Shown here piece by piece: positions 47,158 through 59,200 of a stretch of 64,000 bases of DNA. The translations under genes and the position numbers were made by a program. The DNA comes from Rutidosis leptorrhynchoides (taxonomy: Eukaryota > Streptophyta > Magnoliopsida > Asterales > Asteraceae), in the NCBI RefSeq assembly GCF_046630445.1, contig NC_092333.1, forward strand, positions 720,246,001 to 720,310,000. Direction: 5' to 3'. The notes under the pieces were generated by a model. It was not told the DNA's origin. It saw only the letters and a list, made by a program, of their open reading frames with translations, and did no database searches. Every line of letters begins with the position of its first letter. The stretch's first letter is position 1.

Positions 47158-49444
47158 TGTAGCGACCCTGACAAATCGTCAAATGACGGCGTCATCTACG
47201 TATGGTCCCATTACATGTGTCGTAGGTCTTTATAACAAAGTTTGACCGAAAATATGTCGCATTCATTTCATAAAAGGATGTTTCAATGTTTACAAAAGAA
47301 GTTCCCATAACGAGTACATAACAATGGTTAAAGTTTGTATGAAACACATGCGACACAATTTAAAGTAGCCAAAATACGCTCCACGTATGCAATATACTCG
47401 ACATCCAATGCAAGTATCAAAAAGTATGTGCGGAAGCATGCATCACCTAAGTTCAAGGACCTGAGAAAACATAGAGAATCTGTCAACGAAAACGTTGGTG
47501 AAATCATAGTTGTATGCATAAAGTATATTTGTATCACAAGGTTTAGTATAAAACGTTTATCAAGCGTATACATCTCAAAAGATGTGTTTGTATCACGAGC
47601 ACCCAATTATCAAGCTTAACTGAATCTTACCTCTGCATAATAGTGTTAGAACCTACACTATACATTGAAAGAACGTTTCATTCCTTCGAATGAGGGTTCG
47701 TTAAACCCGCATGGCCACACAACATAATTTCTCGCTTACACCCTACAAGTGTAACTAATGATAATTGGACTTGAGGCTTTTCGTTCTAACTCGTATGTAT
47801 CTTTGCTTTTGTATAGTATTCAAAACGTTAAAGTATGAAAAGTATATGTAAGTATGTATTGTATATGTTTTCTCATCCCACGATTTTTAAAGTATAAAAG
47901 TGTTTGAAGAGTGGGCTATGATCTCACCTTTGATTGCAAGAGTGTAATAGTACTTCAACAAGTAAACGTGCAAAGAACAATGCTAGTCTCGACCTAAACA
48001 AATAGGTTGTATCAATAACGATAGTCACGAAGGGTCAAAGATGTTCAATTAGTCCTATGGCTCGACACGACTCGATTATGTAGCATGTGAAGCAAATTGT
48101 CAAGTTTCATGCAAGATACAAGTATAGAATCATGTTAGAAAGATTGCATAATTAATTGGTTAAGTTTGACAAAAAGTCAAACTTGGTCGGGTCAAAGTCA
48201 ACGAAAAAGTCAACATGTTCGGGTCGGGTCCCGGACTATTTTTCTATGCTAATTATTCATATACAAGTGTATTAAAACAAGTTTCATGTGAATCGGAGGT
48301 CAATAGCTAGTCAAACATTTCGCGTGAAATGGGACAATTTGAGCAGATTCTGGCCAGGCCTATTGGCGCGCCGCGCAGGTATAGGGGCGCGCCGCGCCAC
48401 CCACTGGGCAGGTCTGTTTCTGCTTTTCCACAAGTATGCACGAGCCAAAACCAATTCTAACACAACACTTGACCCGCAAACACTTATAATGCCTATCATA
48501 CATCGTTGGAAAGGTATTTTGACGAGGGATGCAACTAAACACATATCATCAATCAAATTTCCACTTACAACAACCAAAAACCACAATTAATGTTCCTCAT
48601 TCAAGGCATACAAGTCATAAATGCCATTTAATGATTTGGTAACCAAATTACATGAACAATATGCCGTTTCGAAGGTAATTAAGCATACAACACAACCTAA
48701 CACTTACAATTAGCATTTCGTGTCATTTAAAGCATCAAAAGTCCATTTCTAGTTCATGAAACCCTAACTCAAATTCACCAAATTTCATAATCAAGTTTAG
48801 AAGGTTTCTTTAACCAAACCATACATCATAACGAAGCTAGTAACACTAGGAATAAGATTAAAACATGAACTCTTAGCATCAAACAACATATGAACACTCA
48901 AAATTCAAGATTAAGCATGTGAACTTTCAATATGAACTAGTTACATCAAAATAGCAAGAACAAGCATACAAAACACATAATCATACTAGACTTGAGCCAT
49001 AGACACTAATTAACAACCTTTTAACTCAAAAATCTCAAGAACACATAATATTAGTGATTTTAGAAAGTTACCCAAATTTGATGAAATCGGTATGGAATCG
49101 AAGAGGAGATCACGAGGAGTTCAAATATGTAATTTGTTTTGATCGAATCCTTCTTGAACGAATTTGGATGAGGAATTGCTTTTTGATGAATTTAAAGAAT
49201 GGTGGAAGTATTAGATGAAAAGGAAAAATTAAATGAAGAAATGAGGTGGAAGAGTTTGACTAGTCAAGTGGCTAGTCACCACTTTGGTGTCTTGGTGAAA
49301 CAAGTCCCTCAAGTTGCAATCGAGTGCGTTAAATTACCTAAAACAAGATAATTGAAACGCGTATTAACGGAAGATGTTATAAACATATAACGGAGTTTAA
49401 AATAGTTAAACGGAAAAGTTGACGGAAAAAGGCGGGATGTTACA
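47158..49444 (-). repeat. 5' LTR of element B
   Basis: 2287 bp, same length as the left LTR, ends GATGTTACA; target duplication CAGGA follows at 49445-49449. GGCGCGCCGCGC doublet at about 48365-48398. Confidence 0.95.
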
Positions 49445-49449
49445 CAGGA

Positions 49450-49634
49450 TATTTTAGATTATCATTATTTGATAATCTACGTAAAGCTTTTTAAACCTTT
49501 ATTGATGAAATAAAGGTTATGGTTTGTTTTAAAATGAATGCAGTCTTTGAAAAACGTCTCATATAGAGGTCAAAACCTCGCAACGAAATCAATTAATATG
49601 GAACGTTTTTAATCAATAAGAACGGGACATTTCA
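49450..49634 (+). repeat. 5' LTR of element E, final part
   Basis: Continues 21354 after insertion B and ends ACGGGACATTTCA. Corresponds to 59269-59453 in the 3' LTR. Confidence 0.93.
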
Positions 49635-49636
49635 GT

Positions 49637-49648
49637 TGGTATCAGAGC
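49637..49648 (+). other. Primer binding site of element E
   Basis: TGGTATCAGAGC, two bases after the LTR, initiator-Met tRNA type. Confidence 0.92.
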
Positions 49649-49837
49649 CAGGTTCTTAGAGAACCAGAATTTTGCATTAGTGTGTCTTATCGAGTTTGTT
49701 AGGATGCATTAGTGAGTCTGGACTTCGACCGTGTTTACTTGAAAAATGATTGCTTAACAAATTTTGTTGGAAACTATATATTTTTAACATGTGAATATTA
49801 TGTGATATATTAATCTCTGTTTGATATTATGTGATAA
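49649..49837 (+). other. Leader of element E
   Basis: Short non-coding leader between the primer site and the first accessory ORF; similar to 2318-2511 of element D. Confidence 0.7.
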
Positions 49838-50437
49838 ATGTCTACCTCTAGAACAAGTCCCATTAACTCACCTAATAATAATGAAGAGTCAAATGTAAAT
49901 TGGAATGATTCGTGGACTGATTCACAAATTCCCGAAGAGGAACCGGAAGAAGAGTCGGAACCGGAAGAAGAATCGGAACCGGATGAAGAAATAGAACCGG
50001 TGGGGGAAATAATAAAACGGTTAAGTAAAAGAAAATCCTCAACCAACCGACCAAGATTAATTATGGTCAATGGTGTTTCCGCCAAGGAAGCAAAATATTG
50101 GGAGGATTACCAATTCTCCGATGAATCGGATTCTGATGAGAATTCCGATGATGTTATAGAAATTACCCCAACTGAATTTAAAAAGGCAAAAGAAAATAAT
50201 AAGGGAAAGGGCATAAAAATAGAGAAATCTAATTCCAACCCCGATGAACTTTATATGTATCGTCAACCCCCGAAGTCCTTAAGTTGTAACAATGATCCGG
50301 GAACCTCTAAACCACCAGGTTTTTCTAAACCAATGTGGAAAACGACGGCTCGTATTAGGGGAACATCATATATCCCTAGAAACTTGTCAAAACGAACCAA
50401 AACCGAAGAAGAAGAAGAAACAAGCGAGTCGGAATAA
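49838..50437 (+). CDS. Acidic accessory protein of element E (199 aa), candidate SUMO-interacting
   Basis: ATG 49838. Residues 32-53 are Glu-rich repeats; 60-73 is a basic cluster (KRLSKRKSSTNRPR) that could be a nuclear localisation signal; 77-94 is a segment conserved with element D (VNGVSAKEAKYW); 93-105 is an acidic Ser/Asp stretch leading into DDVIEITP at 104-111, which fits the SUMO-interaction pattern of hydrophobic residues flanked by acidic and Ser residues; 155-168 (GTSKPPGFSKPMWK) is conserved; the tail is Glu/Ser-rich. No catalytic domain recognised. It lies between the primer site and the F-box gene, and the same gene order exists in D. Probably a nuclear, mostly disordered adaptor. 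Function is inference; conservation in two copies supports that it is a real gene of this family. Confidence 0.75.
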   Translation: MSTSRTSPINSPNNNEESNVNWNDSWTDSQIPEEEPEEESEPEEESEPDEEIEPVGEIIKRLSKRKSSTNRPRLIMVNGVSAKEAKYWEDYQFSDESDSDENSDDVIEITPTEFKKAKENNKGKGIKIEKSNSNPDELYMYRQPPKSLSCNNDPGTSKPPGFSKPMWKTTARIRGTSYIPRNLSKRTKTEEEEETSESE

Positions 50438-50548
50438 GATAGTTGTATCCGTGTGGTGTAATATATGTAATATAGTGTGCTTATGCTTTATGATATATGT
50501 AAAAATTGCTTGTATTAATAAGTATTTTTTTTATGAATCTAACTCTTG

Positions 50549-50560
50549 TCTATTTTACAG
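50549..50560 (+). promoter_or_regulatory. Possible 3' splice site before F-box gene
   Basis: TCTATTTTACAG, 14 bases before the F-box ATG. The same sequence precedes the F-box ORF in element D. It could allow the second ORF to be reached by splicing from an upstream donor, which I could not identify. Confidence 0.4.
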
Positions 50561-50574
50561 TATAAAAACACAAA

Positions 50575-51258
50575 ATGGATAGACAACCCAATATTTTAAG
50601 AGACCTACCCGGAGACATGATTGATGAAATCTTGTCTAGAGTCGGTCAGAATTCTTCGGCACAACTATTTAAGGCGAGATCAGTTTGTAAGACATTCGAA
50701 GAACGTTCCAAGAATGCCTTGGTTTATAAAAGGCTTTCGTTCGAAAGATGGGGGATATCACATTGGGAAATCCATAAGTTACGATGTGTTTACTTTGACG
50801 CATATATTGCGGGGAACCCAAATGCTATTTTACGCAATGGGTTAAGAAATTATTTTGACTCAATATATCCGAATATTGGACTTCGTGATTTAGAAAAAGC
50901 GGCTAACATGCAACATAAAGAAGCATATTATGCTTATGGATTAGTAATGTTCGCTTCTCACCAAAGTGAGAACAAGAACATCGGGCTACAACTATTAAAC
51001 AAAACGTTCCCACAAGTGACGGAGTCGGTAATTGGGGTAAGAAATGAGGTTTTTAGATTGTTACGGGACTGTTGGACATTACGTAACCCTCGTCCCTTTG
51101 ACGACGTTACAACACGCTGTCTTATCAACGGCCATAACGGTTATGTTCCACAAGACCAAGGATGGGAAGTAATCCTAGTAAAACCAGAATGCATAACTTG
51201 TTTCTGGACGTATGAATTACGTGTCTTTATTGCCTTTGCTGAACGACTTGTGTACTAG
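50575..51258 (+). CDS. F-box protein carried by retrotransposon E (227 aa)
   Basis: ATG 50575. F-box at about 6-50 (LPGDMIDEILSRVG, then VCKTF and YKRLSF), the SKP1-binding module of SCF ubiquitin ligases. Residues 78-125 (GNPNAILRNGLRNYF, AANMQHKEAYYAYGLVMF) resemble the helical repeat region of plant F-box proteins such as At2g35280 and At1g67623, and the C-terminus has the Cys/Trp-rich segment CITCFWTYELRVF expected there. Length and layout fit that family, so this looks like a captured full-length host gene, not a fragment. Element D carries the same gene at the same place, so capture preceded divergence of the two copies. A role in directing a host or Gag protein to ubiquitination is inference. 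It is uninterrupted although gag-pol downstream is broken. Confidence 0.85.
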   Translation: MDRQPNILRDLPGDMIDEILSRVGQNSSAQLFKARSVCKTFEERSKNALVYKRLSFERWGISHWEIHKLRCVYFDAYIAGNPNAILRNGLRNYFDSIYPNIGLRDLEKAANMQHKEAYYAYGLVMFASHQSENKNIGLQLLNKTFPQVTESVIGVRNEVFRLLRDCWTLRNPRPFDDVTTRCLINGHNGYVPQDQGWEVILVKPECITCFWTYELRVFIAFAERLVY

Positions 51259-51599
51259 CTAGAATTATCTTCACAACCATCTTGTATCAAATTTATTGTG
51301 TGCCATATTTCATGCTATATGTAAAATAAGCGGTATTGTAAGTTTGTAAAATATTGTGTAAAAGTTTGAACGCGAAATATTATTATAATCAGTTTTTCAT
51401 ATAGAATTGTAGTAGTTGAATTGTATATTAGCTACTAAGTATGAACTTAACGGGTAGGTACTACCCGAATTTAAACTTATAAAACTCTAATATGAAGAAA
51501 AAGCTTTTATAAATGAGTTCATATTATGCTACGAAATACTATTAACTACTCTTAATATTCTGTATGATTAACTTGTTCCATTTGACTATTTTGAAGGAA
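51259..51599 (+). other. Spacer between F-box gene and gag in element E, with internal PPT copy
   Basis: AACGGGTAGGTACT at 51449-51462 is identical to the polypurine tract and first LTR base at 56191-56204. It is followed by ACCCGAAT, resembling the LTR start (GACCCGAACT) with a few bases missing. Otherwise AT-rich, nothing coding. Confidence 0.7.
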
Positions 51600-54500
51600 A
51601 TGGCACCGACTACTCGACACACCGTGAATATGAATGAAGAGAAATTTCGTACTTTTCTAGCTTCAAACATAGCCGCAGTATAGGCTGCGCTACATACCAA
51701 CAATAACCTTGGATCTAGCAGTACAGGAAATCATGTAGGATGCACCTACAAAGAATTCACTGCCTGCAAACCTTTGGAATTTGATGGAACCGAAGGACCG
51801 ATCGGATTGAAACGGTGGACCGAGAAGGTCGAATCGGTGTTTGCCATAAGTAAGTGTACTGAAGAGGACAAAGTGAAGTACGCTACGCATACCTTCACAG
51901 GTTCTGCGTTAACATGGTGGAATACCTATCTAGAGCAAGTGGGACAAGACGATGCGTACGCACTACCGTGGTCAGCATTCAAGCACTTGATGAACAAGAA
52001 GTACCGTCCCAGAACCGAGGTCAATAAGCTCAAGACAGAACTTAGAGGGTTACGAACCCAAGGATTTGATATTACCACGTATGAAAGACGATTCACAGAA
52101 TTGTGCCTATTGTGTCCGGAAGCATTCGAAGATGAGGAAGAGAAGATCGACGTGTTTGTGAAAGGATTACCGGAAAGAATCCAAGAAGATATAAGTTCAC
52201 ACGAGCCCGCCTCCATACAACAGGCATGTAGAATGGCTCACAAACTAGTGAACCAGATTGAAGAAAGAATTAAAGAACAGACTGCTGAAGAGGCCAATGT
52301 GAAGCAAGTCAAAAGAAAGTGGGAGGAAAACAGTGATAAGAATCACCAATACAACAACAACAGCAATTACAACAATAATCACAACAATTATCCCAACAAT
52401 CGCAACATCAATTGCAACTACAACAAACGGCCCAACAACAACAACAATAACAACAACTACAACAATCATCCCAACAACAATAATAACTGCAACAACAACA
52501 ACAATCAGAAGAAGCTATGCCAAAGGTGTGAAAAGTATCACTCGGGGTTCTGTACCAAATTTTACAACAAGTGTAAAAGAAATGGTCATAGCGCGGCGAA
52601 GTGTGAGGTCTACGGACCAGGGGTTAATATAACGAAAGGAACAAATGGTGTCGGAACGAGTAATGGCGGAGCAAGTAGTGTCGGAGCAAGTTATGCCAAT
52701 GTAGTTTGTTATAAATGTGGAAAACCGGGCCACATTATTAGAAATTTCACGAACCAGGAGAACACGAATGGACAAGGCCGCGAAAGAGTTTTCAATATTA
52801 ATGCGGCAGAGGCACAGGAAGACCCGGAGCTTGTTACGGGTACGTTTCTTATTGACAATAAATCTGCTTACGTTTTATTTGATTCGGGTGCGGATAGAAG
52901 CTATATGAGTAGAGATTTTTGTGCTAAATTAAGTTGTCCATTGACGCCTTTGGATAGTAAATTTTTACTCGAATTAGCAAATGGTAAATTAATTTCAGCA
53001 GATAATATATGTCGGAATCGAGAAATTAAACTGGTTAGCGAAACATTTAAGATTGATTTGATACCAGTAGAGTTAGGGAGTTTTGATGTGATAATCGGTA
53101 TGGACTGGTTGAAAGAAGTTAAAGCAGAGATCGTTTGTTACAAAAATGCAATTCGCATTATACGAGAAAAAGGAAAACCCTTAATGGTGTACGGAGAAAA
53201 GGGCAACACTAAGCTACATCTTATTAGTAATTTGAAGGCACAAAAACTAATAAGAAAAGGTTGCTATGCTGTTCTAGCACACGTCGAGAAAGTACAAACT
53301 GAAGAAAAGAGCATCAATGATGTTCCCATTGCAAAAGAATTTCCCGATGTATTTCTGAAAGAATTACCGGGATTATCCCCACATCGATCCGTTGAATTTC
53401 AAATAGATCTTGTACCAGGAGCTGCACCAATAGCTCGTGCTCCTTACAGACTCGCACCCAGCGAGATGAAAGACCTGCAAAGTCAATTACAAGAACTTTT
53501 AGACCGTGGTTTCATTCGACCAAGCACATCACCGTGGGGAGCTCCTGTTTTGTTTGTCAAGAAGAAAGATGGTACATTCAGGTTGTGTATCGACTACCGA
53601 GAGTTGAACAAACTTACCATCAAGAACCGCTACCCACTACCGAGAATCGACTACTTATTTGATCAACTACAAGGCTCGTCTGTTTATTCAAAGATTGACT
53701 TACGTTCCGGGTATCATCAAATGCGGGTGAAAGAAGATGATATTCCAAAGACTGCTTTCAGAACACGTTACGGTCATTACGAGTTTATGGTCATGCCGTT
53801 TGGTTTAACTAATGCACCAGCTGTGTTCATGGACCTTATGAACCGAGTGTGTGGACCATACCTTGACAAGTTTGTCATTGTTTTCATTGATGACATACTT
53901 ATTTACTCAAAGAATGACCAAGAACACGGTGAACATTTGAGAAAGGTGTTAGAAGTATTGAGGAAGGAAGAATTGTACGCTAAGTTTTCAAAGTGTGCAT
54001 TTTGGTTGGAAGAAGTTCAATTCCTCGGTCACATAGTGAACAAAGAAGGTATTAAGGTGGATCCGGCAAAGATAGAAACTGTTGAAAAGTAGGAAACCCC
54101 GAAAACTCCGAAACACATACGCCAGTTTTTAGGACTAGCTGGTTACTACAGAAGGTTCATCCAAGACTTTTCCAGAATAGCAAAACCCTTGACTGCATTA
54201 ACGCATAAAGGGAAGAAATTTGAATGGAATGATGAACAAGAGAAAGCGTTTCAGTTATTAAAGAAAAAGCTAACTACGGCACCTATATTGTCATTGCCTG
54301 AAGGGAATGATGATTTTGTGATTTATTGTGACGCATCAAAGCAAGGTCTCGGTTGTGTATTAATGCAACGAACGAAGGTGATTGCTTATGCGTCTAGACA
54401 ATTGAAGATTCACGAACAAAATTATACGACGCATGATTTGGAATTAGGCACGGTTGTTTTTGCATTAAAGACTTGGAGGCACTACTTATATGGGGTCAAA

Positions 54501-56168
54501 AGTATTATATATACCGACCACAAATGTCTTCAACACATATTTAATCAGAAACAACTGAATATGAGGCAGCGTAGGTGGATTGAATTGTTGAATGATTACG
54601 ACTTTGAGATTCGTTACCACCCGGGGAAGGCAAATGTGGTAGCCGATGCCTTGAGCAGGAAGGACAGAGAACCCATTCGAGTAAAATCTATGAATATAAT
54701 GATTCATAATAACCTTACTACTCAAATAAAGGAGGCGCAACAAGGAGTTTTAAAAGAGGGAAATTTAAAGGATGAAATACCCAAAGGATCGGAGAAGCAT
54801 CTTAATATTCAGGAAGACGGAACCCGGTATAGGGCTGAAAGGATTTGGGTACCAAAATTTGGAGATATGAGAGAAATGGTACTTAGAGAAGCTCATAAAA
54901 CCAGATACTCAATACATCCTGGAACGGGGAAGATGTACAAGGATCTCAAGAAACATTTTTGGTGGCCGGGTATGAAAGCCGATGTTGCTAAATACGTAGG
55001 AGAATGTTTGACGTGTTCTAAGGTCAAAGCTGAGCATCAGAAACCATCAGGCTTACTTCAACAACCCGAAATCCCGGAATGGAAATGGGAAAACATTACC
55101 ATGGATTTCATCACTAAATTGCCAAGGAGTGCAAGTGGTTTTGATACTATTTGGGTAATAGTTGATCGTCTCACCAAATCAGCACACTTCCTGCCAATAA
55201 GAGAAGATGACAAGATGGAGAAGTTAGCACGACTGTATTTGAAGGAAGTCGTCTCCAGACATGGAATACCAATCTCTATTATCTCTGATAGGGATGGCAG
55301 ATTTATTTCAAGATTCTGGCAGACATTACAGCAAGCATTAGGAACTCGTCTAGACATGAGTACTGCCTATCATCCACAAACTGATGGGTAGAGCGAAAGG
55401 ACGATACAAATGCTTGAAGACATGCTACGAGCATGTGTTATTGATTTCGGAAACAGTTGGGATCGACATCTACCGTTAGCAGAATTTTCTTACAACAACA
55501 GCTACCATTCAAGCATTGAGATGGCGCCGTTTGAAGCACTTTATGGTAGAAAGTGCAGGTCTCCGATTTGTTGGAGTGAAGTGGGGGATAGACAGATTAC
55601 GGGTCCGGAGATTATACAAGAAACTACCGAGAAGATCATCCAAATTCAACAACGGTTGAAAACCGCCCAAAGTCGACAAAAGAGCTACGCTGACATTAAA
55701 AGAAAAGATATAGAATTTGAAATTGGAGAGATGGTCATGCTTAAAGTTGCACCTTGGAAAGGCGTTGTTCGATTTGGTAAACGAGAGAAATTAAATCCAA
55801 GGTATATTGGACCATTCAAGATTATTGATCGTGTCGGACCAGTAGCTTACCGACTTGAGTTACCTCAACAACTCACGGCTGTACATAACACTTTCCACGT
55901 CTCGAATTTGAAGAAATGTTTTGCTAAAGAAGATCTCACTATTCCGTTAGATGAAATCCAAATCAACGAAAAACTCCAATTCATCGAAGAACCCGTCGAA
56001 ATAATGGATCGTGAGGTTAAAAGACTTAAGCAAAACAAGATACCAATTGTTAAGGTTCAATGGAATGCTCGTAGAGGACCCGAGTTCACCTGGGATCGTG
56101 AAGATCAGATGAAGAAGAAATACCCGCATCTATTTCCAGAAAATTCGTCAACACCTTCAACAGCTTAA
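51600..56168 (+). pseudogene. gag-pol: Gag-pol of element E, three nonsense codons
   Basis: ATG 51600 to stop at 56168, one frame of about 1522 codons with no frameshift, but TAG at codon 28 (51681), codon 831 (54090) and codon 1264 (55389). The first and third are CAG to TAG and the second is TGG to TAG by comparison with D and A, all explicable as C-to-T changes on one strand or the other. Domains follow element A: gag, Asn-rich linker, knuckles, protease (LFDSGAD), RT (FIDD), RNase H, integrase and chromodomain-like C-terminus. Two knuckle cysteines are also replaced (YNKC and IIRNF where A has CHRC and YRNAC), so Gag is damaged by missense too. Tekay-like chromovirus, distinct subfamily from A. 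Confidence 0.93.
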
Positions 56169-56203
56169 AATTTCGGGACGAAATTTATTTAACGGGTAGG
56201 TAC
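56169..56203 (+). promoter_or_regulatory. Stem-loop and polypurine tract of element E
   Basis: AATTTCGGGACGAAATTT hairpin directly after the stop, then AACGGGTAGGTAC abutting the 3' LTR. Confidence 0.78.
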
Positions 56204-59200
56204 TGTAGTGACCCGAACTTTTCCATGTTTATATATATTAATTGAGATTGATATTTACATGATTAAATGTTTCCAACATGTTAAGCAATCAAACTTGTTA
56301 AGACTTGATTAATTGAAATATGTTTCATATAGACAATTGACCACCCAAGTTGACCGGTGATTCACGAATGTTAAAACTTGTAAAAACTATATGATGACAT
56401 ATATATGGATATATATACAGTTAACATGATACTATGATAAGTAAACATATCATTAAGTATATTAACAATGAACTACATATGTAAAAACAAGACTACTAAC
56501 TTAATGATTTTTAAACGAGACATATATGTAACGATTATCGTTGTAAAGACATTTAATGTATATATATCATATTAAGAGATATTCATACATGATAATATTA
56601 TGATAATATAATAATTTAAAATCTCATTTGATATTATAAACATTGGGTTAACAACATTTAACAAGATCGTTAACCTAAAGGTTTCAAAACAACACTTACA
56701 TGTAACGACTAACGATGACTTAACGACTCAGTTAAAATGTATATACATGTAGTGTTTTAATATGTATTTATACACTTTTTAAAGACTTCAATACACTTAT
56801 CAAAATACTTCTACTTAACAAAAATGCTTACAATTACATCCTCGTTCAGTTTCATCAACAATTCTACTCGTATGCACCCGTATTCGTACTCGTACAATAC
56901 ACAGCTTTTAGATGTATGTATTATTAGTATATACACTCCAATGATCAGCTCTTAGCAGCCCATGTGAGTCACCTAACACATGTGGGAACCATCATTTGGC
57001 AACTAGCATGAAATATCTCATAAAATTACAAAAATATGAGTAATCATTCATGACTTATTTACATGAAAACAAAATTACATATCCTTTATATCTAATCCAT
57101 ACACCAACGACCAAAAACACCTACAAAAACTTTCATTCTTCAATTTTCTTCATCTAATTGATCTCTCTTAAGTCCTATCTTCAAGTTCTAAGTGTTCTTC
57201 ATATATTCTACAAGTTCTAGTTACATAAAATCAAGAATACTTTCAAGTTTGCTAGCTCACTTCCAATCTTGTAAGGTGATCATCCAACCTCAAGAAATCT
57301 TTGTTTCTTACAGTAGGTTATCATTCTAATACAAGGTAATAATCATATTCAAACTTTGGTTCAATTTCTATAACTATAACAATCTTATTTCAAGTGATGA
57401 TCTTACTTGAACTTGTTTTCGTGTCATGATTCTGCTTCAAGAACTTCGAGCCATCCAAGGATCCGTTGAAGCTAGATCCATTTTTCTCTTTTCCAGTAGG
57501 TTTATCCAAGGAACTTAAGGTAGTAATGATGTTCATAACATCATTCGATTCATACATATAAAGCTATCTTATTCGAAGATTTAAACTTGTAATCACTAGA
57601 ACATAGTTTAGTTAATTCTAAACTTGTTCGCAAACAAAAGTTAATCCTTCTAACTTGACTTTTAAAATCAACTAAACACATGTTCTATATCTATATGATA
57701 TGCTAACTTAATGATTTAAAACCTGGAAACACGAAAAACACCGTAAAACCGGATTTACGCCGTCGTAGTAACACCGCGGGCTGTTTTGGGTTAGTTAATT
57801 AAAAACTATGATAAACTTTGATTTAAAAGTTGTTATTCTGAGAAAATTATTGTTATTATGAACATGAAACTATATCCAAAAATTATGGTTAAACTCAAAG
57901 TGGAAGTATGTTTTCTAAAATGGTCATCTAGACGTCGTTCTTTCGACTGAAATGACTACCTTTACAAACACGACTTGTAACTTATTTTTCTGACTATAAA
58001 CATATACTTTTTATGTTTAGATTCATAAAATAGAGTTCAATATAAAATTGTAGCAATTTGATTCACTCAAAACGGATTTAAAATGAAGAAGTTATGGGTA
58101 AAACAAGATTGGATAATTTTTCTCATTTTAGCTACGTGAAAATTGGTAACAAATCTATTCCAACCATAACTTAATCAACTTGTATTGTATATTATGTAAT
58201 TTTGAGATACCATAGACACGTATACAATGTTTCGACCTATCATGTCAACACATCTATATATATTTCGGAACAACCATAGACACTCTATATGTGAATGTTG
58301 GAGTTAGCTATACAGGGTTGAGGTTGATTCCAAAATATATATAGTTTGAGTTGTGATCAATACTGAGATACGTATACACTGGGTCGTGGATTGATTCAAG
58401 ATAATATTTATCAATTTATTTCTGTACATCTAACTGTGGACAACTAGTTGTAGGTTACTAACGAGGACAGCTGACTTAATAAACTTAAAACATCAAAATA
58501 TATTAAAAGTGTTGTAAATATATTTTGAACATACTTTGTTATATATGTATATATTGTTATAGGTTCGTGAATCAACCAGTGGCCAAGTCTTACTTCCCGA
58601 CGAAGTAAAAATCTGTGAAAGTGAGTTATAGTCTCACTTTTAAAATCTAATATTTTTGGGATGAGAATACATGCAGGTTTTATAAATGATTTACAAAATA
58701 GACACAAGTACGTGAAACTACATTCTATGGTTGAATTATCGAAATCGAATATGCCCCTTTTTATTAAGTCTGGTAATCTAAGAATTAGGGAACAGACACC
58801 CTAATTGACGCGAATCCTAAAGATAGATCTATTGGGCCTAACAAACCCCATCCAAAGTACCGGATGCTTTAGTACTTCGAAATTTATATCATATCCGAAG
58901 GGTGTCCCGGAATGATGGGGATATTCTTATATATGCATCTTGTTAATGTCGGTTACCAGGTGTTCACCATATGAATGATTTTTATCTCTATGTATGGGAG
59001 GTGTATTGAAATATGAAATCTTGTGGTCTATTATTATGATTTGATATATATAGGTTAAACCTATAACTCACCAATATTTTTGTTGGCGTTTTAAGCATGT
59101 TTATTCTCAGGTGATTATTAAGAGCTTCTGCTGTCGCATACTTAAATAAGGACGAGATTTGGAGTCCATGCTTGTATGATATTGTGTAAAAACTGCATTC

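Larger units (their letters stand above)
21355..49444 (-). mobile_element. Element B: defective Tekay-like chromovirus, host of element C
   Basis: Two 2287-bp LTRs (21355-23641 and 47158-49444) with TG...CA ends and target duplication CAGGA (21350-21354 and 49445-49449). By eye about six differences between LTRs. The body is read on the minus strand: gag and protease remnants at 45118-46733, integrase remnant at 23677-25056. The reverse transcriptase and RNase H are missing. Element C and a duplicated segment occupy the middle. LTRs and coding remnants are homologous to element A. Confidence 0.93.
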
